Shown one piece after another: positions 25,300-34,502 of a stretch of 56,441 nucleotides of DNA. A program made the translations under genes and the position numbers. The stretch is taken from the NCBI GenBank assembly GCA_964625275.1, contig CAZVBH010000001.1:1-56441 (forward strand). Reading direction: 5' to 3'. The notes beneath the pieces are model-generated. The model did not search any database. It was given only the letters and a program-made list of their open reading frames with translations, and was not told where the DNA came from. The first letter of the stretch is position 1. The number at the start of each line of letters is the position of its first letter. Source of the DNA: UBA3775 sp964625275. Lineage in GTDB: Bacteria; Bacillota; Clostridia; Lachnospirales; Lachnospiraceae.

Positions 25300-26940
25300 T
25301 TATTCTCCTTTCACTTCATTACTAAGCCTTGCAAGTCTCTTTAAGACTTCATTGGCTCCGCCACCAAAATAATTGGAAAGCTTTTTGTATTCGTTGTAAA
25401 GTCGTTCGTAGATAACTACGTTTTCAGACACAGGATAGCAGGTTAAAATATTGCTTTCACCCATAGCCGATGAGGCAGTGAGAATATCCTCATAGCCACC
25501 CATCGTACTTCCGGCCGCAACAGCACCATAGATTGAAGCACCAAGAGCGGCACTATTATCAGTAGCAGCAGTATGTACAGGTATTCCTAAAATATCAGCA
25601 AAAAGCTGAAGAAGTTTATCATTCTCTGTTAAAGTAGTTCCCGTAAAATAGTAATCAGATACCGGAATACCGGATTCATTTAATTTATTAACCAGAGCTT
25701 TAAGGTTAAAGGCATATTCCTCCAGAGTGGAACGAAGTATGTCCCAAGGATTTGTTTCCTCCTGAAGACCAACAAGAACACTGCCAAGAGATTTTTCACT
25801 TGCTGACCAATTTGAACCATGTTTGCCTGAAACAGCTATAATGCCACATTCGCCTGCTTTTTCAGCCAAGGCTCTTTCAATAATCTCATTTCTAAAAGAG
25901 GCAGGTGGCATACTGATGCTCTTTGAAAATTCGCTTAAAATGGTATCTAAATCGCTGCCGGAGGTAACATAATAAGACAGTGCTTCATTTAAATTGTCGG
26001 CATGAAAGCGAGAAAAGCTATTTACAAATTTTTCTCTATCAGAAAGAATGACATTTGTCGAACAGCCGGCGCCGGTTGTAATAAGCCTTCCGAGTTCACT
26101 TATCTTAAGGGCAGGGAAAACTGCCTGCAAAGCGGTAATGCCTACACTGACAGACGTATTCTGATTAAGACCGAGAGCAGAAGCTACGGCAGGAGCCAGA
26201 GTACCTGCTCTTTTGCCGGTTGAGCTAAAACCTCCTGCAAGCTTGGTATTAGCTAGATTTTTGAGGGCGGAATCAATGGCAACTAAAAATTCTTCCGAAG
26301 GATAATTATTATCAAGAAGAAGCATTGAAAGCTCAGCCAATTCAGAAGACCTCAAATAGATTCCTGTAAGCTGCCATACAACCCAGTCAGAGGCTTCAAT
26401 AAAATAATCACAAAGCTCATAAACCTTAGGAGCTTCCTTAAAGGTCTCAACGATTTTAGCGAGAGAGCAGAATGAATTAATCTGACCGCCACTTACGGAT
26501 AGAAAATCTTCACCGCGGTTTTGGGCAATTTCTAACAGCTTCTTAGCAATTTTATCAGAGGCTGCATGAGTAGGCAGCTTGGCATATGCATGAGGCTCAT
26601 TCATATATTCGTTAAAAAAGCAGACAGGAGTGCCATCTCTCATCACCGGAAGAATGGTTCCGGGAACGAAGCTTATTCCTATACCAATAACCTCGCAGGA
26701 ATTTATTCCGGCCTCTTTAATTACTGCCGGAATTGTTTCTGTAAGAACATCGAGATAGTCCATAGGATGAGAAAGAGAGAAGTCTAAAGGAACTGTCTTT
26801 CCATTTGGAAGCTGCATAGGCTTCACTGCATGGGCATAATTTTTAACTTTTTTTGCCGACACTTCGCCGGTCTCTGTATTTACTAAAATGGTGTTGGCAA
26901 AGGATAGTCCATAATCAACACCAATACTATATTTTGCCAT
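25300..26940 (-). CDS. Ribulokinase-like FGGY protein with altered active site
   Basis: 546 residues, the length of AraB. The overall AraB-like course is clear: GVDYGL at the start, NPWDILRSTLEEYAF, SAALGASIYGAVAAG, and a C-terminal YNEYKKLSNYFG..ANEVLKRL. But the segment where AraB has VGNVDAH reads VGITALQ, putting Ala270 at the catalytic Asp. The GG motif of the ATP site reads TGTT (433-436), and the first phosphate loop is GLSFAN instead of GTxSxR. Either a pseudokinase or a diverged kinase. AAAGGA precedes the ATG. Paired with araD, so a link to pentose metabolism is likely. Confidence 0.78.
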   Translation of the reverse strand: MAKYSIGVDYGLSFANTILVNTETGEVSAKKVKNYAHAVKPMQLPNGKTVPLDFSLSHPMDYLDVLTETIPAVIKEAGINSCEVIGIGISFVPGTILPVMRDGTPVCFFNEYMNEPHAYAKLPTHAASDKIAKKLLEIAQNRGEDFLSVSGGQINSFCSLAKIVETFKEAPKVYELCDYFIEASDWVVWQLTGIYLRSSELAELSMLLLDNNYPSEEFLVAIDSALKNLANTKLAGGFSSTGKRAGTLAPAVASALGLNQNTSVSVGITALQAVFPALKISELGRLITTGAGCSTNVILSDREKFVNSFSRFHADNLNEALSYYVTSGSDLDTILSEFSKSISMPPASFRNEIIERALAEKAGECGIIAVSGKHGSNWSASEKSLGSVLVGLQEETNPWDILRSTLEEYAFNLKALVNKLNESGIPVSDYYFTGTTLTENDKLLQLFADILGIPVHTAATDNSAALGASIYGAVAAGSTMGGYEDILTASSAMGESNILTCYPVSENVVIYERLYNEYKKLSNYFGGGANEVLKRLARLSNEVKGE

Positions 26941-27081
26941 TAAAAAATCCTTTCCATGTAAGTCCTAAAAATCAAATCTAAAAATGAAATCTGCTTTTAG
27001 AAAGCTAAAACTTACAATAATGCAAGCTTAAATGAGTAAGATATAAAGCTGTTTGTAGGATAAGCCTTGAAAAATGTGAAA

Positions 27082-27693
27082 TTAATGCTTACCTCTAAAA
27101 AAAGAAGAAAATCCGGCAATAGGTGTAAGATAGTCCTTGTCAGTTATCATAAGATAACGCTGTTTTCTGGACTTGCGCGCAGCCTCCTTTAAAAGATGAT
27201 TTGGAACGCGCATTTCCCTAAAAACATTTTCACCGCCTTTTGGAAAGGTCTTCTTGTCAAGAATGATATATACCTCAGGCGAAAACAAGAAATAATATCT
27301 TTCATCCTCTTCTATATCGTCAAAAAGATGCCATTTATATTGCTGATGTGAAACCCTTGTATGAAGATTGACATATTTCTCGTCAATGGTAACTATCTGG
27401 TCTACATCGGCATGAACAGAATTTACCGCTTTAGAGCGAAAAACAAGTGGCCATATAACGAGAACCGCAAACAGCATGATAAAGGTAAGAATCAGAAAAA
27501 CTCCCATCATCGTCCAGCTTGTCTTTAAAACCAAATGTCTTAAAAAACCGGTAAAAGCAAGTATTGTTGAAACAAGCATTGCTATATAAAATCCAATACG
27601 GATTAATTTACATTTTTTGGAATGCATCCACATATAAAAACCAATTCGGTTAACTAAATCATCTGTAAAATGAATATGATTTTCAGTATGCAT
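27082..27693 (-). CDS. YcxB-like membrane protein
   Basis: 203 residues from the ATG at 27693, preceded by AAAGGGG; an upstream in-frame ATG adds only a basic leader. Two adjacent transmembrane helices (about 35-58 and 65-88) are followed by a soluble domain with YKWHLFDDIEEDERYYFLF and VYIILDKKTFPKG, the YcxB pattern. Function unknown. It is 141 nt from the kinase-like gene, separated by AT-rich sequence without a clear terminator. Confidence 0.7.
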   Translation of the reverse strand: MHTENHIHFTDDLVNRIGFYMWMHSKKCKLIRIGFYIAMLVSTILAFTGFLRHLVLKTSWTMMGVFLILTFIMLFAVLVIWPLVFRSKAVNSVHADVDQIVTIDEKYVNLHTRVSHQQYKWHLFDDIEEDERYYFLFSPEVYIILDKKTFPKGGENVFREMRVPNHLLKEAARKSRKQRYLMITDKDYLTPIAGFSSFFRGKH

Positions 27694-27788
27694 TATAAAC
27701 CCCTTTCTCTTTCGCATTTGAATATATGATAACACAACAAATTGACTAATTACAAGTAGTTAAATAAAAAACTTAATACTTTGTTTTA

Positions 27789-27817
27789 TTGACTCTGCGC
27801 TCTCAAATGATTATACT
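27789..27817 (+). promoter_or_regulatory. Promoter of the VanY-type gene
   Basis: TTGACT (27789-27794), 17-nt spacer, TATACT (27812-27817): five of six matches in each box. It lies 34 nt before the ATG at 27852, which also has AAGGAG. Confidence 0.7.
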
Positions 27818-27851
27818 GTAGATTAGTGATATACAAAGGAGAGAAAGTGCC

Positions 27852-29423
27852 ATGAGGGAAGAAAATAATTCATCAGCGAATGAAATTAATGAAATATGCA
27901 AAAAGGCAATTACTGACTTTTATTATAAGAATGGTCGTTATCCGGAGCAGGAAGAGCTGGATTTAATCGTAAAAGAAATTAAGTCACGTCATAAAAGACA
28001 GAGAATGTCAGGCTCGGGGCAGGGAGCAGCCAGACAAGTCCAGTCAAGACCAAATCAAAGAGCTGCCGGACCGGGGCAGTCAAGACCAAAGCAAATACCG
28101 GCTCAGCAGGTAGAAGGCAGTAATCGTACAAACAGACCGGCACAGACAGAAAACAGACGAGCAGGCCAAAGACCGGCACAGACAGAAAACAGACGAGCAG
28201 GTCAAAGACCGGTTCAGGGAGAAAACAGAAGACCAGTACAAAGACCGGCACAGACAGAAAGCAGACGAGCAGGCCAAAGACCGGTTCAGGGAGAAAACAG
28301 AAGACCAGTACAAAGACCGGTTCAGGGAGAAAACAGAAGACCGGTACAAAGACCGGTTCAGGGAGAAAACAGAAGACCGGTACAAAGACCGGCTCAGGGA
28401 GAAAACAGACGGCCGGCTCAGACCGGGAACCGTCGTTCACAGCAGACCCAGGCCGGCAAAGGTAATTCGCGACCACAAAGAAGTGTTCCACCTAAAAGAA
28501 ATGATAAGCCATCAAAGGAAGCTCTTACAAATCGCAGCCTTGTGGCAATTTGCATAGTGCTTATAGTAGCTGTTTTTATGGTAGTGGTTATTGCAAAATC
28601 ACTTTCCGGCAATGGCAAAAAGGCAGGAGAAACAAATAAATCTAACGGAGCAGCAACCGTTACACAGGCGCTTGATAATGCCAAGCAGCCGGATGAAGCT
28701 GATCCTAATGATACAACAGCTGATAATACAACTCCGGAGGCGACACCTACACCTGAGCTTGAGTACATCGATCAGAGTACACTTTTAGATACCAACAGCA
28801 TAGACTATTTAAAAGGACTTTCATCAAATGGTTCAGTGATAGAAATAATTGATGGTATTACCTATGTAGAAGGACAGATGATTGTGAATAAAACCTACTC
28901 ACTTCCTGCTGATTATGTGCCTGAAGGTCATGACGGACTTGATTTGTCAGATACTGAGTATTCCTATGAAGGAGTAACTCAGGAGGTTTGGGATGCCTAC
29001 ACTCTGATGAAAAATGATATGGCGGAAGAAGGACTTTCAATAAGTCCATGCTCAGGATACAGATCTTATAATTGTCAGGTCGGACTATGGCAGGCTTATG
29101 CAGACAGAGATGGTGCAGAGGCAGCAGATACATATTCAGCAAGAGCTGGTTATTCCGAGCATCAGAGTGGACTTTGCATGGATATCAATTCTGCAAGTGA
29201 CTCCTTCACATCTACTGCAGAGGGAGAATGGCTTGATAAAAATTGTTGGAAATATGGTTTTTGCATAAGATTTCCGGAAGGCAAGCAGGAATATACCGGC
29301 TATAAATATGAAAGCTGGCATGTAAGATATGTTGGAACAGAGCTTGCTGAAAAGCTTTATAATAATGGAGACTGGCTTTCACTCGAAGAGTACTTTGGAC
29401 TTCAGAGCGCATATAACAGTTAA
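27852..29423 (+). CDS. VanY-family D,D-carboxypeptidase, membrane-anchored
   Basis: 523 residues. A cytoplasmic N-terminus (about 1-220) is dominated by basic, Pro/Gln/Arg-rich 12-residue repeats. One helix follows (about 228-250, VAICIVLIVAVFMVVVIA), then a Thr/Asp-rich spacer and an M15B domain with SPCSGYRS, YSEHQSGLCMDI (His and Asp zinc ligands) and ESWHVRYVG (third ligand). It should trim D-Ala from peptidoglycan stem peptides outside the cell. The repeat region is strongly positive and inside the cell, so it may bind nucleic acid or the membrane surface. Confidence 0.87.
   Translation: MREENNSSANEINEICKKAITDFYYKNGRYPEQEELDLIVKEIKSRHKRQRMSGSGQGAARQVQSRPNQRAAGPGQSRPKQIPAQQVEGSNRTNRPAQTENRRAGQRPAQTENRRAGQRPVQGENRRPVQRPAQTESRRAGQRPVQGENRRPVQRPVQGENRRPVQRPVQGENRRPVQRPAQGENRRPAQTGNRRSQQTQAGKGNSRPQRSVPPKRNDKPSKEALTNRSLVAICIVLIVAVFMVVVIAKSLSGNGKKAGETNKSNGAATVTQALDNAKQPDEADPNDTTADNTTPEATPTPELEYIDQSTLLDTNSIDYLKGLSSNGSVIEIIDGITYVEGQMIVNKTYSLPADYVPEGHDGLDLSDTEYSYEGVTQEVWDAYTLMKNDMAEEGLSISPCSGYRSYNCQVGLWQAYADRDGAEAADTYSARAGYSEHQSGLCMDINSASDSFTSTAEGEWLDKNCWKYGFCIRFPEGKQEYTGYKYESWHVRYVGTELAEKLYNNGDWLSLEEYFGLQSAYNS
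28134..28421 (+). repeat. Eight 36-bp tandem repeats in the VanY-type gene
   Basis: Eight in-frame 36-bp units encode the 12-residue pattern RPxQxENRRxxQ, in three versions (RPAQTENRRAGQ, RPVQGENRRPVQ, RPAQGENRRPAQ), with a partial ninth unit. Neighbouring units are near identical, which suggests recent expansion by slippage or recombination. The repeats also create long but meaningless open frames on the other strand. Confidence 0.92.
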
Positions 29424-29501
29424 AAAAGCTTTGAGTGTATAAACATAGAAGCACCATCGCTTCTTTAGCGAAGTGGCTTTTGATAATATAGCCCTTGCAA
29501 A

Positions 29502-29523
29502 CCCCTATGCTTTAGCATAGGGG
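29502..29523 (+). terminator. Perfect hairpin after the VanY-type gene
   Basis: CCCCTATGCT and AGCATAGGGG form a 10-bp stem. There is no T-run directly after it, so it could be a protective RNA stem or an attenuator rather than a classic terminator. A weaker hairpin (CGCTTCTTTAGCG) ending in CTTTT lies just upstream. Confidence 0.4.
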
Positions 29524-29559
29524 AGCGTCATAAATAATAGTGGAAAAGAGGAATTTACA

Positions 29560-30432
29560 ATGAAATACATCTTAGAAAATAGCGAGCTTAAAGTAGAATT
29601 TGATTCAAAAGGTGCCGAGCTTACGGCAATTACAGGCAAAAAATCAGGACTCTCCTATATGTGGAATGCGGGAGCTGCCTGGAAGCGTCATTCACCTGTG
29701 CTTTTTCCGATAGTAGGTGGCATTAAGAATAAGACCTACAGACTTGATGGAAATGAATATCATCTAAATCAGCATGGCTTCGCAAGAGACTTAGAATTTA
29801 CTCTTTTAGCTAAGAGCGACAAAGAAATATCCTTCAGCCTTTCTGAAAATGAAGAAACACTTAAGCTTTATCCTTGTAAATTTGAACTTGTCATTACCTA
29901 CATATTAGAAGGAAGCTCACTTAAAGTAGTTTGGAAGGTGGTAAATACCAATGATAAAGAAATTTTCTTCTCAATTGGTGGACATCCTGCCTTTTCATGT
30001 CCGCTAAATGGAGGAGAGCAGACAGATTATTATCTGCATTTTGACGAAGAAGGACCTCTTGAATATAACCTTCTTTCCTCAGAAGGACTATGCATGGATA
30101 AAAAATATGAGCTGCCTACAGATAATGGATATGTAAAGCTTACTTATGAATTCTTTGATAAAGATGCACTTGTAATGTATAATGACAGAGTGAGAACGGT
30201 AAGCCTTGCAGGACCGGACAAGTCAGATTATCTCAAGGTTACCTTTGATGCACCGGTTTATGGAATCTGGTCAGCAAAGGGAGCACATGCACCATTTGTC
30301 TGCATTGAGCCTTGGTATGGCAGATGTGACGATGATGACTTTACGGGCACCTGGCAGGAGCGTAAATTTGGCAACAGACTTGAGACCGCAGACAGCTTTG
30401 AAAAGAGCTATACGGTTACAGTTATCCAGTAG
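29560..30432 (+). CDS. Aldose 1-epimerase family protein (LacX type)
   Basis: 290 residues. Galactose-mutarotase fold with the LacX-type signature: GAELTAI near residue 20, WKRHSPVLFPIVGG, QHGFARDLEF, and GGHPAFSCPL in the middle. A Glu in the CIEPWYG segment is the likely catalytic base. It interconverts sugar anomers; the substrate is unknown. It is the first of three plus-strand metabolic genes (this one, pepD, amylase). Confidence 0.88.
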   Translation: MKYILENSELKVEFDSKGAELTAITGKKSGLSYMWNAGAAWKRHSPVLFPIVGGIKNKTYRLDGNEYHLNQHGFARDLEFTLLAKSDKEISFSLSENEETLKLYPCKFELVITYILEGSSLKVVWKVVNTNDKEIFFSIGGHPAFSCPLNGGEQTDYYLHFDEEGPLEYNLLSSEGLCMDKKYELPTDNGYVKLTYEFFDKDALVMYNDRVRTVSLAGPDKSDYLKVTFDAPVYGIWSAKGAHAPFVCIEPWYGRCDDDDFTGTWQERKFGNRLETADSFEKSYTVTVIQ

Positions 30433-30498
30433 TAAATATTAAAACCATTAGATGGTTAATCATTAGTATGATAATAATATAAAAAATCGGAGGCTTTT

Positions 30499-31935
30499 AT
30501 GAGTTTAATTGGAGATGCACCATTTTGGGAGTATTTTGAAGAAATATGCAGTATTCCCCATGGCTCGGGAAATACTGATGAAATCAGCGAATATTTAGTA
30601 AATTTCGCAAAAGAGCAGGGACTTAAATATGTCAAGGACGAGCTTAATAATGTAGTGATTTATAAGTCTGCTACAGAGGGCTATGAAAATAAGCCTGCAG
30701 TCATTTTACAGGGACACATGGACATGGTTGCTGTTAAGACAAAGGACTGCGTAAAAGACCTGGAAAAGGATGGACTCGATTTAGAGATTAATGATGAATG
30801 GCTCAGTGCAGTTGGCACCAGTCTCGGTGGAGATGATGGCATAGCAGTAGCTTATATGCTTGCAATTCTCGCCTCAAAGGACTATAAGCATCCGGCTCTT
30901 GAATGTGTAATTACTGTCGATGAAGAGGTCGGAATGGACGGCGCCTTCGGCATAAAGGCAGAGCAGCTGCTTAAAGGCACGAGAATGATGAATATGGACA
31001 ACGAGGGTGAGGGCGTTTTCCTTGCAGGCTGTGCAGGCGGTGCAAGAATTGACTGCAGCATACCTGTTGAGAGAAAGCTTCGGGACGCCATTGTCTATGA
31101 ACTAAAAGTAAGTGGACTTAAGGGTGGTCACAGTGGAGTTGAAATCAATGACAACAGAGTGAGCGCAGCAACCATAATTGCCAGATTTTTATGTGAGCTG
31201 AAGCTCGGCCGAACAAGACTTATAGATATAAAATGTGGTGAAAAGGATAATGTTATCGCAAATAGCGGTTATATTAAATTTATCTGCTCAGCACCAAAGC
31301 CTGACGTAATGGAAATTCTCGATTTCTATGCCGAGGTCTTAAAGGAAGAGCTGGCAACAAGAGAGCCGGGTCTCAAGCTTGAGTATGAATGTCTTGGCAA
31401 TGAGATAAATGTAAATGCTCTCAACAGAGCTACCTCTGATAAGGTTATGGATTTCCTTTTAGCACTTCCGCAGGGCGTAGATACAATGAGTGCAGACGTT
31501 CCTGATTTAGTTGAAACCTCAGATAATATTGGAATCATAGACCTTACTGAGAATGAGCTTAAGTGCTCAGTATCAGTACGAAGCTCTTATGCTTCAGCAA
31601 AGCAGGCACTTTGCGACAAGGTTATTGCTGTTGCAACACTTGCCGGAGGTACGGCAAAGCAGCTTGGAGATTATCCGGGATGGGCCTACAGAGTAGACTC
31701 TCCATTGCGTGATATTATGGTTGAGGCCTACAAGGAAATGTACGGAAATGAACCAAAGGTTGAGGCCATACATGCCGGAGTAGAGTGTGGACTTTTTATC
31801 GAAAAGCTTGAAGGACTTGATTGTGTATCCTACGGACCGGACATTGAAGCAATTCATTCAGTAAATGAGCGCTTAAATATTCCGTCTGCAGAAAGAGTAT
31901 ATGACTTTACCGTTAAGGTACTTGAAAGAAGCTAA
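30499..31935 (+). CDS. pepD: Aminoacyl-histidine dipeptidase (PepD type)
   Basis: 478 residues with GGAGG before the ATG. M20 metallopeptidase: LQGHMDMV (zinc His and Asp), GDDGIAVAYMLA (bridging Asp), TVDEEVGMDGA (catalytic and metal Glu), MDNEGEG (PepD-specific), with the dimerisation lid in the middle. It cleaves Xaa-His and related dipeptides in the cytoplasm. The amylase start follows 18 nt after the stop, so they are probably co-transcribed. Confidence 0.93.
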   Translation: MSLIGDAPFWEYFEEICSIPHGSGNTDEISEYLVNFAKEQGLKYVKDELNNVVIYKSATEGYENKPAVILQGHMDMVAVKTKDCVKDLEKDGLDLEINDEWLSAVGTSLGGDDGIAVAYMLAILASKDYKHPALECVITVDEEVGMDGAFGIKAEQLLKGTRMMNMDNEGEGVFLAGCAGGARIDCSIPVERKLRDAIVYELKVSGLKGGHSGVEINDNRVSAATIIARFLCELKLGRTRLIDIKCGEKDNVIANSGYIKFICSAPKPDVMEILDFYAEVLKEELATREPGLKLEYECLGNEINVNALNRATSDKVMDFLLALPQGVDTMSADVPDLVETSDNIGIIDLTENELKCSVSVRSSYASAKQALCDKVIAVATLAGGTAKQLGDYPGWAYRVDSPLRDIMVEAYKEMYGNEPKVEAIHAGVECGLFIEKLEGLDCVSYGPDIEAIHSVNERLNIPSAERVYDFTVKVLERS

Positions 31936-31953
31936 TTAGGGAGGCTAAAGAAT

Positions 31954-33264
31954 ATGTGGATTGACGAAAGTGTATTTTATCAGATTTATCCGATGGGATT
32001 TTGTAATGCCAGCTTTGAAAATGATGGCATCTGCAAAAGAAATATTTTGGAATTTGCAGATTGGAGCTCACATCTTGCAAAGCTTGGAGTAAATGCAGTA
32101 TATTTTTCACCTGTATTTGAATCAGATACCCATGGCTATAATACCAGAGATTACAAGATAATTGATAAGAGACTTGGAACAAATGAGGACTTTAAGGAGC
32201 TGGTAAAAAAGCTGCATGCCGATGGCATAAAGGTTGTTCTCGATGGTGTCTTTAATCATGTTGGACGAGGCTTCTGGGCATTTAAGGATGTTCTTGAAAA
32301 AAGATGGGATTCACGTTACAAGGATTGGTTCAATATCAGCTTTGACGGCAATTCCAACTACAATGATGGTCTGTGGTATGAAGGCTGGGAAGGCTGTTAT
32401 GACCTTGTAAAACTCAATCTTAGAAACGAAGAGGTAATTCAGCATCTTTTTGAGGTTGTCCGTTTCTGGGTTGATGAATTTGATATAGACGGACTTCGTC
32501 TCGACGTAGCCTACTGCCTTGACAGGGATTTCCTTCACAGATTGAGAGAGCTTGCAAATGGCATTAAGCCTGAGTTTGCCCTGATTGGCGAGCTGCTTCA
32601 TGGCGACTACAACCAGTTTGTAAATGACGGAATGCTTCATTCCTGCACAAATTATGAATGTTATAAAGGACTTTATTCCAGCTTTAACAGCAGTAATATG
32701 TTTGAAATAGTTCATTCGCTGAAAAGACAGTTTGGACCTGAGCAATGGACACTCTATAAAGGTAAGCATCTTCTTGCTTTTGTAGACAATCATGATGTAA
32801 CAAGAGTGGCAAGCATACTTCAAAATCCAAATCATCTTCCACTTATCTACGGACTTCTCTTTGCAATGCCGGGCATCCCATGTATCTATTACGGAAGCGA
32901 GTGGGGCACTAAGGCAGAAAAATCTCAGGGAGATCCGGCACTCAGACCTTGCTTTGAAAAGCCGGAATGGAACGAGCTTACAACTACGATAAGTAAATAT
33001 GCAAAGGCTCACAGAGAAGAAAAGGCAATTCAGTATGGTGATTTTTCTTCACCTGTACTTACAAATAAGCAGTGTGTTCTTGAAAGAAGCTGTGATGGCG
33101 AAAGAATATTTGCTGCAATAAATATGGATGAAAACGGCTATGATGCCTGGTTTAATACAGGAGCTTCTAAGGGAATCAACGTACTTACCGGTGAAGAAGT
33201 AAGCCTTACGGACGGAAAGCTTTTTATGCCGGGCTATAGCGTACAGTATATTAAGCCATTATAA
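31954..33264 (+). CDS. GH13 alpha-amylase family glycosidase (intracellular)
   Basis: 436 residues, no signal peptide. Catalytic barrel motifs: DGVFNHVG, nucleophile Asp in DGLRLDVA, acid/base Glu in LIGELLHGDY and the third Asp in FVDNHDVTR. A short C-terminal beta domain ends in MPGYSVQYIKPL. It lacks the N-terminal domain of cyclomaltodextrinases and neopullulanases. It probably hydrolyses imported malto-oligosaccharides and fits with the glycogen genes further right. GGGAGG precedes the ATG. The 114-bp dispersed repeat follows 6 nt after the stop. Confidence 0.9.
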   Translation: MWIDESVFYQIYPMGFCNASFENDGICKRNILEFADWSSHLAKLGVNAVYFSPVFESDTHGYNTRDYKIIDKRLGTNEDFKELVKKLHADGIKVVLDGVFNHVGRGFWAFKDVLEKRWDSRYKDWFNISFDGNSNYNDGLWYEGWEGCYDLVKLNLRNEEVIQHLFEVVRFWVDEFDIDGLRLDVAYCLDRDFLHRLRELANGIKPEFALIGELLHGDYNQFVNDGMLHSCTNYECYKGLYSSFNSSNMFEIVHSLKRQFGPEQWTLYKGKHLLAFVDNHDVTRVASILQNPNHLPLIYGLLFAMPGIPCIYYGSEWGTKAEKSQGDPALRPCFEKPEWNELTTTISKYAKAHREEKAIQYGDFSSPVLTNKQCVLERSCDGERIFAAINMDENGYDAWFNTGASKGINVLTGEEVSLTDGKLFMPGYSVQYIKPL

Positions 33265-33270
33265 GATATT

Positions 33271-33384
33271 AACCTTATCTGACTTTTCAGCATCAGTAGG
33301 AGGCTGGACTCCTACTGATGTGCCACGAAGTGGCTTTAAGGTTATGAGCAAGTAGCGAAGCGGACCCGGAATATCCGCTTTGAT
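33271..33384 (+). repeat. 114-bp structured dispersed repeat, copy 2
   Basis: Same element as 1668-1781. One of the two differences (T for G at 33310) restores pairing in the central stem, which is 12 bp here against 10 bp in copy 1. Other stems (AACCTTA/TAAGGTT, GCCAC/GTGGC, AAGCGGA/TCCGCTT) are unchanged. It lies between the amylase stop and the YhaO-like gene on the transcribed strand. Confidence 0.75.
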
Positions 33385-33417
33385 CAAATTATTATAAGCT
33401 TTAGAAAGGAGTGGACA

Positions 33418-34482
33418 GTGAAATTTATTCATACCTCAGACATACACTTAGGTGCTGAGCCTGAAATGGGAACACCCTGGGCCGAGGCACGTCAAAATGA
33501 AATCTGGAATACACTGCAGAGAATGCTTGATGTATGTAATGAAGAAGAAATTGATCTTTTTCTGATAGCAGGCAATTTATTTCACAAGCAGCCGCTTCAA
33601 AAGGAGCTTAAGCGTTTAAATGAAATGTTTGCAGGTCTCAAGAAGACGAAGGTTGTCTTTATAGCGGGTGACCATGATTATTTAAGTGCGAGGTCACGTT
33701 ATCGAAATTTTAAATGGTGTGACCGGGTAATAATGTTAGACAAAAGGGATCTCGAAGAGAAATATCTTTATGGACTAGACACAACGGTCTATGGCTTCTC
33801 CTATATGGAAAACGAGATTTATGCCCCACTATATCGTGATGTAAAGCCAAAAAAATCCTCAGGCATACACATACTTTTAGCTCATGGAGGCGACCAAAGC
33901 CACATTCCGATTGACTATGCAAAGCTGTCGGATTCGGGCTTTGACTATATAGCACTTGGACATTCTCATAAGCCGAGAAAATTTGACAATCATATGTATT
34001 ATCCGGGAATTCCGGAACCAATAGATAAGGATGAGGTCGGAAAGCATGGCTTTATAAAAGGAGAATTTATCTGGGATGCCGGTGAATACAAGCTGGAAAC
34101 AGAATTCGTTCCATTTTCACAGCGAATGTATATAGATATACATGTACGAGTATCTACTGATGATACAAATGCCTCAGTCATAAGAAAAATCACTTCAGAA
34201 ATGTTGAAAAATGGCGCAGGCAATCTTTATCGTATTTATATAGAAGGAATCAGAAATTCGGCAATTGAATTTGATAAAGAAGCAATTGCCGTTAAAGGTA
34301 TGATTACCGAGGTAATAGATGAAACCGTTCTTGACTATAATTACGAAGAGCTGCGGGATGAGAATGACGATAACATAATTGGCGAGTTTATAGAACACAT
34401 CAGGAGCCTTGACGGAGATGAGGCACTAAAGGACAGAGCGCTTTATTATGGCATTGATGCACTCTTAAAGGCTAAGGAATAA
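33418..34482 (+). CDS. YhaO-like Mre11-type nuclease with swapped metal motifs
   Basis: 354 residues, GTG start at 33418 with AAAGGAG upstream. Calcineurin-like motifs: SDIHLG, ILLAHGG and GHSH are normal. Motif II reads AGNLFHKQ where families have GD, and motif III reads AGDHDY where they have GNHD; the Asp and Asn are exchanged. It forms a pair with the SMC-like ATPase gene 20 nt downstream, as YhaO/YhaN do in Bacillus. Likely acts on DNA ends at or near the membrane. Whether it is still an active nuclease is open. Confidence 0.82.
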   Translation: MKFIHTSDIHLGAEPEMGTPWAEARQNEIWNTLQRMLDVCNEEEIDLFLIAGNLFHKQPLQKELKRLNEMFAGLKKTKVVFIAGDHDYLSARSRYRNFKWCDRVIMLDKRDLEEKYLYGLDTTVYGFSYMENEIYAPLYRDVKPKKSSGIHILLAHGGDQSHIPIDYAKLSDSGFDYIALGHSHKPRKFDNHMYYPGIPEPIDKDEVGKHGFIKGEFIWDAGEYKLETEFVPFSQRMYIDIHVRVSTDDTNASVIRKITSEMLKNGAGNLYRIYIEGIRNSAIEFDKEAIAVKGMITEVIDETVLDYNYEELRDENDDNIIGEFIEHIRSLDGDEALKDRALYYGIDALLKAKE

Positions 34483-34502
34483 AAGAAAACGGAAAGGATA
34501 AC

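Noticed and set aside
28134..28421. Regular 36-bp repeats as a possible CRISPR array
   Set aside because: The units are contiguous with no spacers, are in frame and encode a continuous 12-residue pattern; no cas gene is nearby.
27979..28491. 170-codon minus-strand frame in the VanY-type gene
   Set aside because: It is the antisense reading of the 36-bp tandem repeats; repeated units automatically keep such frames open.
32311..33012. 233-codon minus-strand frame
   Set aside because: It is antisense to the conserved catalytic part of the amylase gene and lacks a ribosome binding site or recognisable domain.
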